NCBI GenBank assembly: GCA_015680685.1
Contig: MNCI01005473.1
Location: 523,289 to 587,288 of the forward strand
Length of the DNA stretch: 64,000 bases
From: Gnetum montanum
Taxonomy: Eukaryota > Streptophyta > Gnetopsida > Gnetales > Gnetaceae
Direction: 5' to 3'
Part shown: in pieces, positions 12,062 through 23,188 of the stretch
Layout: the number at the start of each line of letters is the position of its first letter
Position numbering within the stretch: the stretch's first letter is position 1
The notes under the pieces: model-generated
Told to the model about the DNA's origin: nothing
Databases searched by the model: none
The model's input: the letters and a program-made list of their open reading frames with translations, nothing else
Program-made: the position numbers and the translations under genes

Positions 12062-13883
12062 TGTACTAACCTAAATTGTCGGTGTAAGGCTGGAAGGGAA
12101 AATAAACACTGAAAGATCGTCGAGCAGACATAGCTGACCCTGCCTTCACCTGAGGGCAAGCTGGAAAAGAAAACGAAGGCAGAGTGCCTTGGATGATCTA
12201 CATGCAAATCAACCAAGGACTTCCTCGAGCGTAAACTATGGCTTGCACTAGGGTTATCGTAATTGATGTTTTAAAACATAAATAGTGCGCATGAAATGTA
12301 AACAAAAACGTATGTAGAAAAATATTGCAAACAAAACTTAAACTAAATGTAAATAGAGTAAAAAATATAATGGCTGGCAGAATGAACTGTATTGTATTGC
12401 TTAGAAAAGATGTGCATCGATCAGAGTGTAGTTGCACATGTAGATGGTAAGTCAAGCGCCAAGCCCTGGGGTGATGTGATGTGATGTGATGTGATGCATT
12501 TTAGAAGTGCTTGGATGCTAAGAGTCAAGTGTGCTGAGTGCCCAAGGATTGCTGGTCTAATTTTCTTAAGTTGTCAACCTTCAAAATTACCAACGTCCAA
12601 AATTTCCAACCCGGTTTATGTAAATTGATAAGGTATTTATAGGGCTGGGCTAGGCTCGGGTGCAGAATCCAAAAATTGGATCAATGGCTAGGAGATGAGA
12701 GGAAAGTGGATCAAGTGACACGTGTCCAATGGACAGCTGTATGTGAGTTGGACATGTGTGGGCAAGCTACATTCTGGACCACGTACATTGTATCTTACAA
12801 CGTACGACAACTTATTCAAGCTAGCTCATGCTTATGGAACACACAATTCAGAGCGTAAGAGCTTGAAAAATGACAAATGATGAAAATTTACAATGAAATG
12901 AGAATGTACAACAAGAGAAATTAACTCTGGCTCGCTTGAAACTTCTAGATCTTTGAATTGACTATTGCAGGATGTTGATTTGAGTGGTTCTGTGGCTATT
13001 TGAGGTGTCTTCGCCTGACAAGAACTTCCAGCATGAGGTGATTTTGTCATAGCATGACCTTAGTGTGTGCATGCTACACTCACGCTGCACTCATGCTACA
13101 CTCACATTACAGCGTGTCCCCAACTTGACCTTAGTGTGAGTGACTTGAAAGTGATGCATTTCACTCCAGATTTTAATTTTTGAAGCCTGATTCTTTAGTA
13201 CAATAGTTGCTTGTCTGTGTCTGACCCTGAGAGTGATCTAAAATCTGGAATTTGAGCCTAGATGTACCTTTTTTGGAGCCACTTTTGGCAGCTCACGCTA
13301 GACTCATGCTGCAGCATGATCACAGCGTGAGCTACAGCATGACCACATCGTGAGCCACAAGAACTGCCATTTTGGACTTAAAAACTAAAATTCTGAAGGC
13401 TGAAGGCTAAAGTTATCAACAATGAACTCTGAGGGTGACTTGCTCTTTGGAAATCAAGTCATTTCGACTCAGTTTTAAGGCTCCTAGATTTGGTCACGCT
13501 AGACTCACACTGCAGCATGTCCCTAATGTGACCTGCAGCATGTGTGTGGAAGTGTGAATAGTTTGTCTCCAAATTTGAATTTCTGAATGCTAAAACCTGG
13601 AGTGGATATCAATGGCCCTTAGGGATGGCTTGCACTCTTAGATTTTGACCATTTTTAACTTGGTTTGGAGGCTTCTAGGGTTGGTCACGCTGGACTCACG
13701 CTGCAGCTTGACCACAGCATGCCCTATAGCATGAGTGTGAAAATTGCAATTTCCAACATGAGTTGCCCAGGATAAGCCAGCATGAGTGAGCTTGACTTAG
13801 TCAAATTTTTTCCTCTCAAAAGGTCAAGAGGGCTTTGAGTTGTTCTCGCTTCAAAGTATTAGGCCAAAATTAGTGGTGTTTCA
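12062..13883 (-). repeat. Element B 3' LTR
   Basis: It starts (minus strand) with TGAAACACC at 13,883 and ends GGTTAGTACA at 12,062. It contains a CTATAAATA-type TATA box (tatttatag on the plus strand, 12,634-12,642), a (GTGAT)n run near 12,471-12,496, and a U3 region (about 13,040-13,760) crowded with CACGCTG and CAGCGTG or CATGAGTG motifs. A purine tract (AAAGAGGGG on the minus strand, 13,884-13,898) lies just upstream, as expected for plus-strand DNA priming. Confidence 0.92.
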
Positions 13884-15086
13884 TTGACCCCTCTTTGTTG
13901 ACGTCTGGAGGAATCCACCCGAGAGGCATCAACAAAGAAGTGCAAAACACCATGAACAACCAAGCACCAATCATTATCCATCGGCCCTTGGCTGGATGTC
14001 ATCGCACCATTTTCAAAAGTACATGGGATTAAGGGAATGCAGTTCAAGATGTAAGGGAATTGGTTGTAATCGGGGAAATCAAGAGTTGATCGAGGGATAT
14101 GATTATCATTGGGATTGTGAGATAAGAATGCTCTCATATGAACAAGTTATGTCATTGGTCCTTGTCAATAGTTGGTTTTCAACAAACTTGGAGCAAGGCA
14201 TGGAGGGTGTGCGTTCTTTGGAGAAATGGGACTCTTGCAAAGTGTTTACAAAGCCCGTTGTAAACAACCAAAACCATGTGATGATATGCAACACAGTCTC
14301 TTTGAGACATGAGTGTAACTGTTTTCCAAGACAATTGCCTTCTCGCCTAGGGCTTGTATGAGAATAGCCAATAGTCTTTCATTTATAATGCCAATGGGGT
14401 CATGAAGACCTTTTCCGTGTATTTTGCTCCTTGACCTTTTTATTCTTTTTCTTTTTTTGTTTGTTTCTTCTTTTCTTTTCTTTTTCCTTTTTTTTCTTTT
14501 TGATGTTTTCTTTTTGGTCCTTTTGGAAGAGCTTCCTTTCAGTGCTATTCTCGTGCTCGAGCATTTGCATTTTGCATCATGTACCATGTACTGTGTTCTA
14601 TGTTGCAACTACTTAGAGAGTCACAATGTGCAACAGTGTACCAAGGATTTTTTTTTAGGATATGCATCAAGGGAGTATAATTGAATAGGGTAAGGGGAAC
14701 ATGATGGAGAAAAGGGGGATGTATCAGGATTAGGGAATGTACTTATGAATGGATTGATTAACCCAGTTGCAGACATTATGAAGAATGTGATACTTTGTTG
14801 TCATGATGAAGTGCATCCGTGCACGAATGCCTCAGGCGTGTCATCCTACAAATACAACTCTAAGAAGATAAGAAAAAACACAAATGAAATGGTTAACTAA
14901 GCACTTTAAACTTGAGAATAGCCAAGGAGATGGAGCCACCATGTGCAATTTCAAAGTAGACAGAATCATGAACAGCATCAACCTCATCAAGGTCCATGGG
15001 ACAAATTATGCAGCAAGTCTTTATGAAACAGGCACAGCCAATTGCAGCAACACTTCTTTTCAAGTTTTTCCTGGTCATCGATGATG
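13884..15086 (-). other. Element B 3' interior, no recognised gene
   Basis: This lies between the polypurine tract and repeat array N. It holds a nearly unbroken pyrimidine run on the plus strand at about 14,435-14,520, which is a long purine tract in the element's sense and could serve as an additional polypurine tract. The lysine-rich minus-strand frame there simply translates this tract. A plus-strand frame at 13,996-14,361 (121 codons) has no motif I can name and is only weakly supported. Nothing resembling pol or the antisense gene of element A was seen. Confidence 0.5.
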
Positions 15087-15785
15087 TTGCCAGTTTATAG
15101 TCTTAGTGGACTGTTGCAAGTTAGTTTCATGTCGTAACCCCTTGGACGACACTAGTTTAGTGTCGTAGTGGACAGTGCATTGCTAGTTTATAGTTGTAGC
15201 AAATTATAAAGAGGCAAACCAGTTTATATTCTTAGTGAACTCTAGATGCTAGTTTCACGTCATGGCAGACGGATGTGGTAGTTTAGTGTCATACCGGACA
15301 GAGCTTTGTGGTGCCATTTTACTGTCATGACTCCAGGACATTCTGTGGTGCTAGTTTTCAAGTCATAGCCCTAGGACGTTCTGTGGTATCAGTTTTAAAT
15401 CATAATGCCAGGACTGTTCTGTGGTATCAGTTTTAAGTCATGATGCCAGGACCATTCTATGGTATCAATTTTAAGTTATGATGCTAGGACTATTCTGTGG
15501 TATCAGTTTTAAGTCATGATGCTAGGATTTTTCTATCTGTGCCAATTTATAGTCATAGTGGACTATCTGTGCTTACCTTGCTTGTGTAAGGTGTGATGCT
15601 GCATGCATGGTCATGTTGTGTGTCTGCAAGATCTTGCAAAGATCAACTAGGAAGAAAACAACATCAAGCGACACCTGTTGTACATAGAGTTAAAATGTAT
15701 GAACAAAAGAAAAGTAATGCAAAAAGTGATAGTTTTAGGTCGTTCCGAGCCGTATGCTAGTTTAAGGCCTTTTCGGGCCAAGTGT
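15087..15785. repeat. Element B sub-repeat arrays N and M, adjacent
   Basis: Array N (15,087-15,560) has about twelve units around agtttatagtcttagtgg or cagttttaagtcatgatgcc, spaced 25-55 bp. After a 170-bp gap come two decayed units of minisatellite M (tttaggtcgttccgagcc and tttaaggccttttcgggcc, 15,730-15,785). In element A the same two arrays lie about 5 kb apart, with the antisense gene between them. Confidence 0.75.
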
Positions 15786-15977
15786 TTTTGTAGTTTTGTG
15801 TTTTTCTTTTATGTTTGATGTTTTTCAAATGCAATGTGCAAACTAAGTTGATGAATGTGTAAATAGAGAAAAATGTGTGATCTAAGTGAGCAAGCAAAAT
15901 GTAAATGCGTAGGCTAGTGTGATGTGAATGAATGTCAAAAAATACATGGCAAGTGGAGGCAAAGGGTAGGCAAGCAT

Positions 15978-16982
15978 CTAGCACATTTTTGGCCAAGGGA
16001 AATCTTGGTCATGTAGTTTCTTCCTAACTAGGCATGGATTAGGGAGCATGTAAGGCTTAGGATCCTCTGGGGGGTTGTTGGCTTCAACCACTCGTTCGGG
16101 TGTGTTAGCCTTAGGAGTTGCGTTGGTTACCGTAGGTGTACCACTAAGAAACTCTTCTTCTAAAACTTGCGCCATGTCAATGTCGTGGATAGTCGAAGAG
16201 GAAACGTTATCACCATGGATGATAACTTGACCACCTTCATATGGAAGTTGGATTTCTTGGTGGATGGGAGAGGAGATGGCACGTGGTTGGGCTAGCCAAG
16301 GCTTGCCTAGAATCATGTTGAAACTTGACATCTCCTCTATGAAAGTGAAATCTGCGCTAGTGGGGAATTGCTCTCCTACCACAAAGGCTAAGTTGATTGT
16401 ACCCTTGACTATGACACATGATCCATTGAAGGATTTTAGACATGTGGTTTTGGTTGGCCTGATTTCATCTGCCAGGCCTAGCTTGTCGATGACGAAGTAC
16501 AAGACTATGTTTATTACTGCACCATCATCAACATGTACTCTGCGGATGGTACACTGCCCAACATGAATGCTGATGGATAGTGGAGTAGTAGCGACCTCCC
16601 CTCGTGCGAGGTTAACTTTGACTGCATCATCACGAAAGGTTAAGGTTGTTGAACTTGATTCTTGTGGTGTAGGGGGAAACATCATTGCAGAGATGGATGT
16701 CTCATTTGTAGGGATGCCCTTCATAATAGGAATGGAGGCCAAGACCTAAGCCAGTGCTTGGCAGTGAGCCGATGATGTCATGACTAGGTCGTACAAGCTG
16801 AACGTTGTGTTCTTTTGCTTGAGTGCTTGTTTTACTTGGGTTAGTGCAGCTACAAAGTCTTTATTGTTAGTCGTTGTGTTGGCCTTGACTTCCTCCGTGA
16901 AGCTTGAGAGACAGACCTCTTGCAGAGGGGACTTGGGCTTGGTTTTCTTGGCTTGTTTTGGGGTAGTGGCCCCAATGTTCAA
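15978..16982 (-). pseudogene. Element B aspartic protease region
   Basis: A 254-codon open frame (16,742-15,978) is preceded, after one stop, by a 78-codon frame with AALTQVKQALKQKNTT. Motifs: IRRVHVDDGAVINIV (active site, 16,518-16,535), DKLGLADEIRPT, CLKSFNGSCVIVKG, FNMILGKPWLAQP and SPIHQEIQLPYEGG. The spacing and the ILGKPWL block match Tat and Athila proteases. The catalytic triad reads Asp-Asp-Gly-Ala. This is the best-preserved protein region of the element, and it follows gag as in a Gag-Pro polyprotein. Confidence 0.8.
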
Positions 16983-16999
16983 TTGTTATTTGCTGGTTG

Positions 17000-19544
17000 T
17001 GGCCTTTGCTACGGCCATGGAGGTTGCAAGGTGCTCATTTTTTCTCTTGCATTGCCATTTGGTGGACCTACCTAGGTTGCTAGTGGGGTCGACCCTCAAG
17101 GGAGGAGGGATTAAGATGTTGCCCACTATTGGGTTTCAAGTCGGTGAGGGGCCATCACGTTGTGGCACCTTGATGATGAAAGGTTTCTTAGTCGTCTTTG
17201 TTGTTGCGTCATGCCAGTTTAACATCTTAGCAAATGAGTCATGCCAGTTTAATGTCTTAGCGGATGAACGTTGTGGAGCCTTGACCACAAAGGGTGTTGT
17301 GGGTGCCTGGGTGGCACCTTGATAACAAAGGGAGGCCTCTTATTTGTGGAGGCTAGGGGAATCCTTACCTTGCTAGGAGACACATGGATCACAAAAGGTT
17401 GTTGCACAGGTTTAGGCTTTCCACCTATGCTAATTGAGTTTATGACATAGGAGACATCGTTTGTGTTGGATTGACTTGCCATGTTGATTACCAATTGTCC
17501 TTGTTCTATCATTCCCTATAGGTCATCTTGCAAGGCATGATAGTTATCTATACCATGATCAACCATTTGATGGTAATGATAGTATTGGTCCACTTTAAAA
17601 TGTTGTGGGACTAGGGGCTCATTTGGTACTGTTAAGGTGGGGTTCCTTAGTAGCTCACAGTACCTATTTTGTTTTTGATGGGTAATCACTGACACGTGTT
17701 TATGTTGGATTTTTCTGGCTTTCAAGAGTTGCTCCAATAGTTAAGAGGGTTGCATTGATAATGGTGTATACTTTGAGTAGTCCTTTCACTAAAAGTTGGG
17801 CCTTGGGGTGGCCCCTGCCGATGTAGGTGAGTTGGCGCCAAAGTTGGCGGCTTTGTCAGCTGGGGATTTGGGTTGCTTAGTTGTTAGGCCTCAATTGGTT
17901 ACTTTCGTGCTTGCGGCCACCATTGCCACTGTTGTGTTTTGCTTGTGAGTGTTGGTTTCTGTAGGCCACATAAGCTGGGTCATTGCTTGATTGTGCTGCC
18001 TCTTCTATGTTCTTAATTTATGTGAATGCTTGACTCAAAGTACAAGCATTCAAATAATAGAGTTTTGACTTAACGAAGTCATTCACAGCGGCCTTAAAAA
18101 TGGTGAGCATGTCTCAGGTATGGGCTCATGAAGTTCATTCAGGGTTGTGCTCCATCTTTGGATGAATTTTTGCACTGGCTCTAACGACACTTGCTTAATC
18201 TGAATCAACCTATCCAAAGTGGCTTCAGGTTTTAGATTATACTTGAAATGGGTAATAAACTAATGTAACAAATCCTCCAAAGAGGATATGGAGTTACAAG
18301 GTAAAGCTCGGTACCAGTCTAAAGCTTTTCCCGTTAAGGACATAGCAAAAACTCATAGAATTGCATGAGGCCAGGTCTGAAGTAGTAGACATTCTAGTCA
18401 AAATGTCACTAGGTGGGAGTTTAGATCTCCCTCTCCATTATACTTAGTTATTTGAGGTAATGAGATTTCCTTTGGCAAGGTTAATGGTGGGATTGAAGGG
18501 TGGATTGCATCATCTTGGTAGAAGTCCAACACCTTGAGTTCCTTAGTGTTTACAATTTTAAGGTGCTTTACCTCTTCAGTTAAAATGTGCATCATTTTCT
18601 TTGTGTCTGCCCACTCTTGGGCAGTAGGCAAACCAGTGAGTTGAATGGATTGCGATTGATAGTTATTTGATTGTTGTATCATTTGTGGAAAGGGAGCCTG
18701 TTGGATTATTGGTTGTTATTGTGGTGGAACAACATTCAGAGATGGGATCACAGGGTGTGGTACACTGTAGTAAGTTGGTTGGTATTGCTGAATAGCTGGT
18801 GAAATCCACTACCTAGCCACATTTTGTGAGGTAACACCCTAAACNGAGTTGAATGGATTGTGATTGATAGTTATTTGATTGTTGTATCATTTGTGGAAAG
18901 GGAGCCTGTTGGATTATTGGTTGTTATTGTGGTGGAACAACATTCAGAGATGGGATCACAGGGTTTGGTACACTGTAGTAAGTTGGTTGGTATTGCTGAA
19001 TAGCTAGTGAAATCCACTACCTAGCCACATTTTGTGAGGTAACACCCTAAACGTATTGTGCTGAAGTAGTTAGAGGTGCCCCATGGGTTTGTACTTGTGG
19101 TATGTAATGGATGGATGTGGAAGGTGATACTTCTTGTCGAGAAATCGATCCTCAAGTGTATGCAGATGAAGGAGGAAGCATAGTTTCTTCTAGGAAAGGT
19201 TGAAATAATGGGTTTGTATGGGCATGAGGACTGACGGTATGGTACGAATCCCCATGCTTAGATTGGGTGGCAAAGTCATCTTCCTCATATCCACCTTGAG
19301 GCTCTATCGTAGGTGGCTGTAAGGCTTGACTCCTTTTCATGAGAAGCTAAGATATGAGTTGATGATGATGTTTAGAAAGAGGGATTATATCAAATGCCGA
19401 GGGGATAAACTCATAACCTCCTTTATAAATAAGTTCATAGTCTCGCTTCGCTTCCCTCTCTACACGATCGATAGGCAAGTTGGCTTGGATCTTGACACAG
19501 ATGAAGTTATACTGTTCAGGTTTGATGATGTGGGAAGATTCCAT
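17000..19544 (-). pseudogene. Element B gag
   Basis: The likely start is at 19,544 (MESSHII); KIQANLPIDRVEREAKRDYE is shared with A's gag. Next comes a Gln/Pro-rich stretch, then LTEEVKHLKI (about 18,560), LPKEISLPQITKYNGEGD, FAMSLTGKALDWYRALP, FITHFKYNLKPEATLDRL (18,500-18,200) and HYHQMVDHGIDNYHALQDDL, a Tat gag tail without a standard CCHC knuckle (17,516-17,600). Several stops interrupt it. The 207-bp duplication at 18,638-19,052 falls inside it and is probably an assembly artefact. Gag forms the particle shell and binds the RNA. Confidence 0.8.
18638..19052. repeat. 207-bp direct duplication around the N at 18,845
   Basis: Positions 18,638-18,844 are repeated at 18,846-19,052 with only a few substitutions, and a single N lies exactly between the copies. 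This is what results when two contig ends that overlap are placed side by side instead of merged. The few differences could be allelic. Confidence 0.85.
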
Positions 19545-19760
19545 AGTGCATGAGTAAGCTAACTTGTCAACGTGAGCAAGTTGTCAGTGTGAGTGACTGG
19601 GCTTGTCAGCATGAGCAAGCATAGCATGAGTAACTTCAACGTGAGTAAGTGGCACAGCATGAGTAAGTTAAGTTGGGCTTTAGTTTTAGCAGCACTTGAT
19701 CTGTATAGCGTTTAACAAGTAGTGTGATAGAAGTTTTGATAGGATGATAAATAGGTAGGC

Positions 19761-19782
19761 CCTTCTTCTAGCACCAATTTAC
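19761..19782 (-). promoter_or_regulatory. Element B primer binding site
   Basis: Directly inside the 5' LTR end, the minus strand reads TTGGTGCTAGAAGAAGGG. The TGG start complements the CCA end of a tRNA. Element A has nearly the same site (CTAGTGCTAGAAGGAGGG, 23,168-23,184), where the TGG has decayed to TAG. I cannot name the tRNA with confidence. Confidence 0.6.
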
Positions 19783-21576
19783 TATACTAACCTATATCGT
19801 TGGTGTAAGGCTGGAAGGGAAAACAAACATCGAAATATCGTCGAGCAGACACAGCTAACCCTACCTTCGCCTGAGGGCAAGCTGGAAAAGAAAACGAAGG
19901 CAGAGTGCCTTGGATGGTTTGCACGTAAATCAACTAAGGACTTCCCTGAGTGTAAACTATGGCTTGCACTGGGGTTATCGTAACTGATGTTTTAAAACGT
20001 AAACAGTGCACACGAAATGTAATAGAAACATATGCAGAACGATATTGCAAACAAAAGGTAAACTGAATGTAAATAGAGTAAACAATATAATGGTTGGAAA
20101 AATGAACTGTATTGTATTGCTTAGAAAAGATGTGCACTGGTCAAAGCGTAGTTGCACATGTAGATGACAAGTAAAGCGCCTAGCCTCAGGGTGATGTGAT
20201 GTGATGTGATGTGATGTGTTTCAGAAGTGCTTAGATGTTAGGAGTCAAGTGTGCTGAGTGCCCAAGGATTGCTGGTCTGAGTTTCTTAAGCCATCAACCT
20301 TCAAAATTGCCAACCTGGTTTATGTGAATTGATAGGGTATTTATAGGGCTAGGCTGAGCTCGGGTGCGGAATCCAAGAATTGAATTAATGGCTGGGAGAT
20401 GAGAGGAAAGCGGATCAAGTGACACATGTCCAATGGACAGCTGTATGTGAGTTGGACATGTGTGGGCAAGCTACATTCTGGACCAGGTACATTGTATCTT
20501 ATAATGTGTGATAACTCATTCAAGCCAGCTCATGCTCATGGCACACACAATTTGGAGTGTCAAAGCCTGAAAAATGACAAATGATGAAAATTTACAATGA
20601 AATGACAATGTACAACAAGAGAAATTGACTCTAGCTCAATTGAAACTTTTGGATCTTTGAATTGACTACTGCAGGATGTTGATTTGAGTGGTTCTGTGGC
20701 TATTTGAGGTGTCTTTGCCTGACAAGAACTTCCAGCGTGAGGTGATTTTGTCATAGCGTGACCTCAGCATGCGCATGCTACACTCACGCTACACTCATGT
20801 TGCAGCGTGTCCCCAGCATGACCTCAGCGTGAGTGACTTGAAAGTGATGCATTTCACTCCAGATTTTAATTTTTAAATCTTGATTCTTGAGTACAACAGT
20901 TGCCTATCTGTGTCTGACCCTAAGAGCGATCTAGCATCTGGAATTTGAGCCTAGATGTGCCTTGTTTGGAGCCACTTTTGGCAACTCATGCTGGACTCAC
21001 GCTGCAGCGTGACCACAACATGAGCTGTAGTGTGACCACATCGTGAGCCACAAGAACTACCATTTTGGACTCAAAAACTAAAATTTTGAAGGCTAAAGGC
21101 TGAAGTTGTTAACAATGAACTCTGAGGGTGACTTGATCTTTGGAAATCAAGTCATTTCGACTTAGTTTTGAGGCTCCCAGAGTTGGTCACGCTGGACTCA
21201 CATTGTAGCGTGTCCCCAGCATGACCTGCAGTGTGTGTGTAGACGTGTGAATAGTTTGTCTCCAAATTTGAATTTCTAAATGCTGAAACCTGGAGTGGAT
21301 ATCAGTGGCCCTCGGGGATGGCTTGCACTCTCATATTTTGACCATTTTTTACTTGGTTTAGAGGCTTCTAGGGTTGGTGATGCTAGACTCATACTGTAGC
21401 GTGACCACTGCATGCCCTACAGCATGAGTGTAAAAATTGCAATTTCTAGCTTATGTTGCCCAGGATAAGCCAGCGTGAGTAAGCTTGACTTAGTCAAATT
21501 TTTGCCTCTCAAAAGGTCAAGAGGGCTTTGAGTTTTTCTCGCTTCAAAGTATTAGGCCAAAATTAGTGGTGTTTCA
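19783..21576 (-). repeat. Element B 5' LTR
   Basis: The second LTR copy, 1,794 bp against 1,822 bp for the other. Its terminal TG (plus-strand start) has decayed to TA. It holds the TATA box (tatttatag, 20,338-20,346), a (GTGAT)n run at about 20,191-20,217, and the U3 motif cluster (20,750-21,480) with repeated CACGCTGGACTCACGCTGC and CAGCGTGACC. TATA and start site would lie about 1.24 kb from the LTR start, so U3 is long. Confidence 0.92.
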
Positions 21577-21581
21577 CTAAC

Positions 21582-22306
21582 AGCCTTGAGGCACTTTATT
21601 TCCTCAGTAAGGGTCTGGATAAGCTGGAACACTTGATCCAGATCCCTAGATGATGCAGACAGTTGGGAAACCACTGGGGTAGCTCCCATCTATGGAGTTG
21701 TAGGGGTAATAACATGACCCATCGGCAGTGCCATTGGGGTGGCCCCTACGAACAATGGTACTTGCGCTATTCACCACCCAGTAAATGGTGCTGTTGGAGC
21801 AGCAACCGCGGGTTGTGCTACGGGGTGGGCCTCTTGCGTGGCCAGTGGAACAGACCATAGTCTCGCACTAGGTTCTACCATTTGCGGGGCTTGGTAGGTC
21901 TGATGGCCAATGTAACGAGACATCTACGATGGTAGCAAAATAGAAGGAGAAGTAAACGAGGTCCACCATGTGGACGGGCTTGGGCCCGTCGCTAACGGTG
22001 GGACAGGTGTAGACACAGGAATGGAAGTGGAAGCTGCATGCAATTGTGAAGTAGGAATAGTGTGAACGTATGCCATGGTTTCTGTAACAGATGTGTGATA
22101 TGCTAAGGGAATATGCTGGGGAATAGTTTGTGGTGGGGTATTGGCTGAGAATGAAACAAGGGGATAGGCACGTTGATGCGTCAAGGGTATGACATGGCTA
22201 CCCATTGCCGATGTAATCACGATCATGAAGGGAGCAGTGGTATAGAGCGGGTTTGTCTAGAAGGACGGGGTAGGAGGGATGGTGGCAAGGTTGGTTTGAC
22301 CCCCCA

Positions 22307-22348
<42 letters not shown>

Positions 22349-22778
22349 TCCCATATTGAAAATCCAGTTCTTCCTGCATGTCCTAAAAAGCCTCTTCATG
22401 ATGAGACATTGTGTCTTGCAACTCCTCGGGCCTAATGACTTGGATCAACTGATCTATAAGCCATTGGTTCATTTGAGTTAATGGGATGGAAACACTGGGA
22501 GTGGGAATAAACTCCTTCCCATTGTAGTAAGCAAACTCAAAGCTACATTTGTCTTCCAATTCTTGCGCATCTAAGGGCAAGTTTGCCTGCACCTTAGCAT
22601 AGAGAAATTTTTATCACTCGTGTTGTTGGGATAAGCCCTTAGGTCCTCGATTTTGGATCCTGAGGGATCGACGTGGCCCCTGTGTCGAGCTGAGTGGTTG
22701 CTTGGCACCTGTGATGCCTTGAACTAGAACAGAAACTTCTAGGTTAGTGGTAGCAATAGTGGTAGTTGAAGAAGTCAT
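21582..22778 (-). pseudogene. Element A gag, N-terminal part
   Basis: The start is at 22,778 on the minus strand (MTSSTTTIATTNLEV). After two stops come VQANLPLDAQELEDK and YYNGKEFIPTPSVSIPLTQM, matching B's QANLPIDRVE and YKGGYEFIPSAFDIIPLS. A proline- and glutamine-rich part follows, ending in VFQLIQTLTEEIKCLKA at 21,582, where element B cuts in. A run of 39 C (22,308-22,346) disrupts the middle. Confidence 0.78.
22308..22346. repeat. Poly-C homopolymer (39 bases)
   Basis: Thirty-nine consecutive C on the plus strand inside element A's gag, preceded by CCCCCCAT. It would encode glycine (minus) or proline (plus). Length is unreliable in any assembly. Confidence 0.95.
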
Positions 22779-23188
22779 TGTTGTAAAGCTAAAAGAAGTG
22801 TAAACAAGGCAAAAAATAGAAGATCCAGGGGCAATATAAGGCTTTATGTATTGTAGGGTTTCAAAGGAACCGTCGAAGTGACTGATCTATACCACACGAT
22901 GCGTAAACAACCACAAAAAGGTGTCAAGTTTATGCTAGTGCGTGATAGGGTACAAAATGCATGCAAGACTACCATGAAACAAGCGATTCAAATGGCGATT
23001 GGAGGCTTTATGAACTGTAGGGTTCCAAAGGAACCATCGAAGTGACCAATCTACACCACACGATGCGTAAACAACCACAAAAGAGTGTCAAGTTTACGCT
23101 AGTGCATGTCGGGGTGCAAAATGGGTACAGGACTACCGTAAAACACGAAAAAGGCACTAAAAAGCCCTCCTTCTAGCACTAGAAAACT
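22779..23188 (-). repeat. Element A leader with 164-bp tandem duplication and primer site
   Basis: Between the 5' LTR and gag, a unit of about 164 bp (from ggctttatgtattgtagggt, 22,840-23,003) is repeated once in tandem (23,004-23,150) at high similarity, sharing cacacgatgcgtaaacaacc. The primer site lies at 23,168-23,184. The duplication is within the untranslated leader, where packaging signals would be expected. Confidence 0.8.

Larger units (their letters stand above)
12062..21576 (-). mobile_element. Element B: gag-protease-only LTR retrotransposon nested in element A
   Basis: Two similar LTRs (12,062-13,883 and 19,783-21,576) bound a 5.9-kb interior with gag and protease on the minus strand and no reverse transcriptase, RNase H or integrase. 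The flanks are ccaac (12,057-12,061) and ctaac (21,577-21,581), a 5-bp target duplication with one change. The insertion splits A's gag. By eye the LTRs differ at about one base in ten, mostly transitions. This layout matches the class called TR-GAG, which must borrow pol from partner elements. The primer site, protease variant and both sub-repeat arrays are shared with A, so A-type elements are the likely source of enzymes. Confidence 0.9.

Noticed and set aside
14246-14608. Lysine-rich minus-strand frame that could suggest a nucleic-acid-binding protein
   Set aside because: The Lys/Arg run is the translation of a long purine tract; the remainder has no known motif.
22173-22481. Plus-strand frame with a long proline run
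   Set aside because: It is created by the 39-base C homopolymer inside gag.
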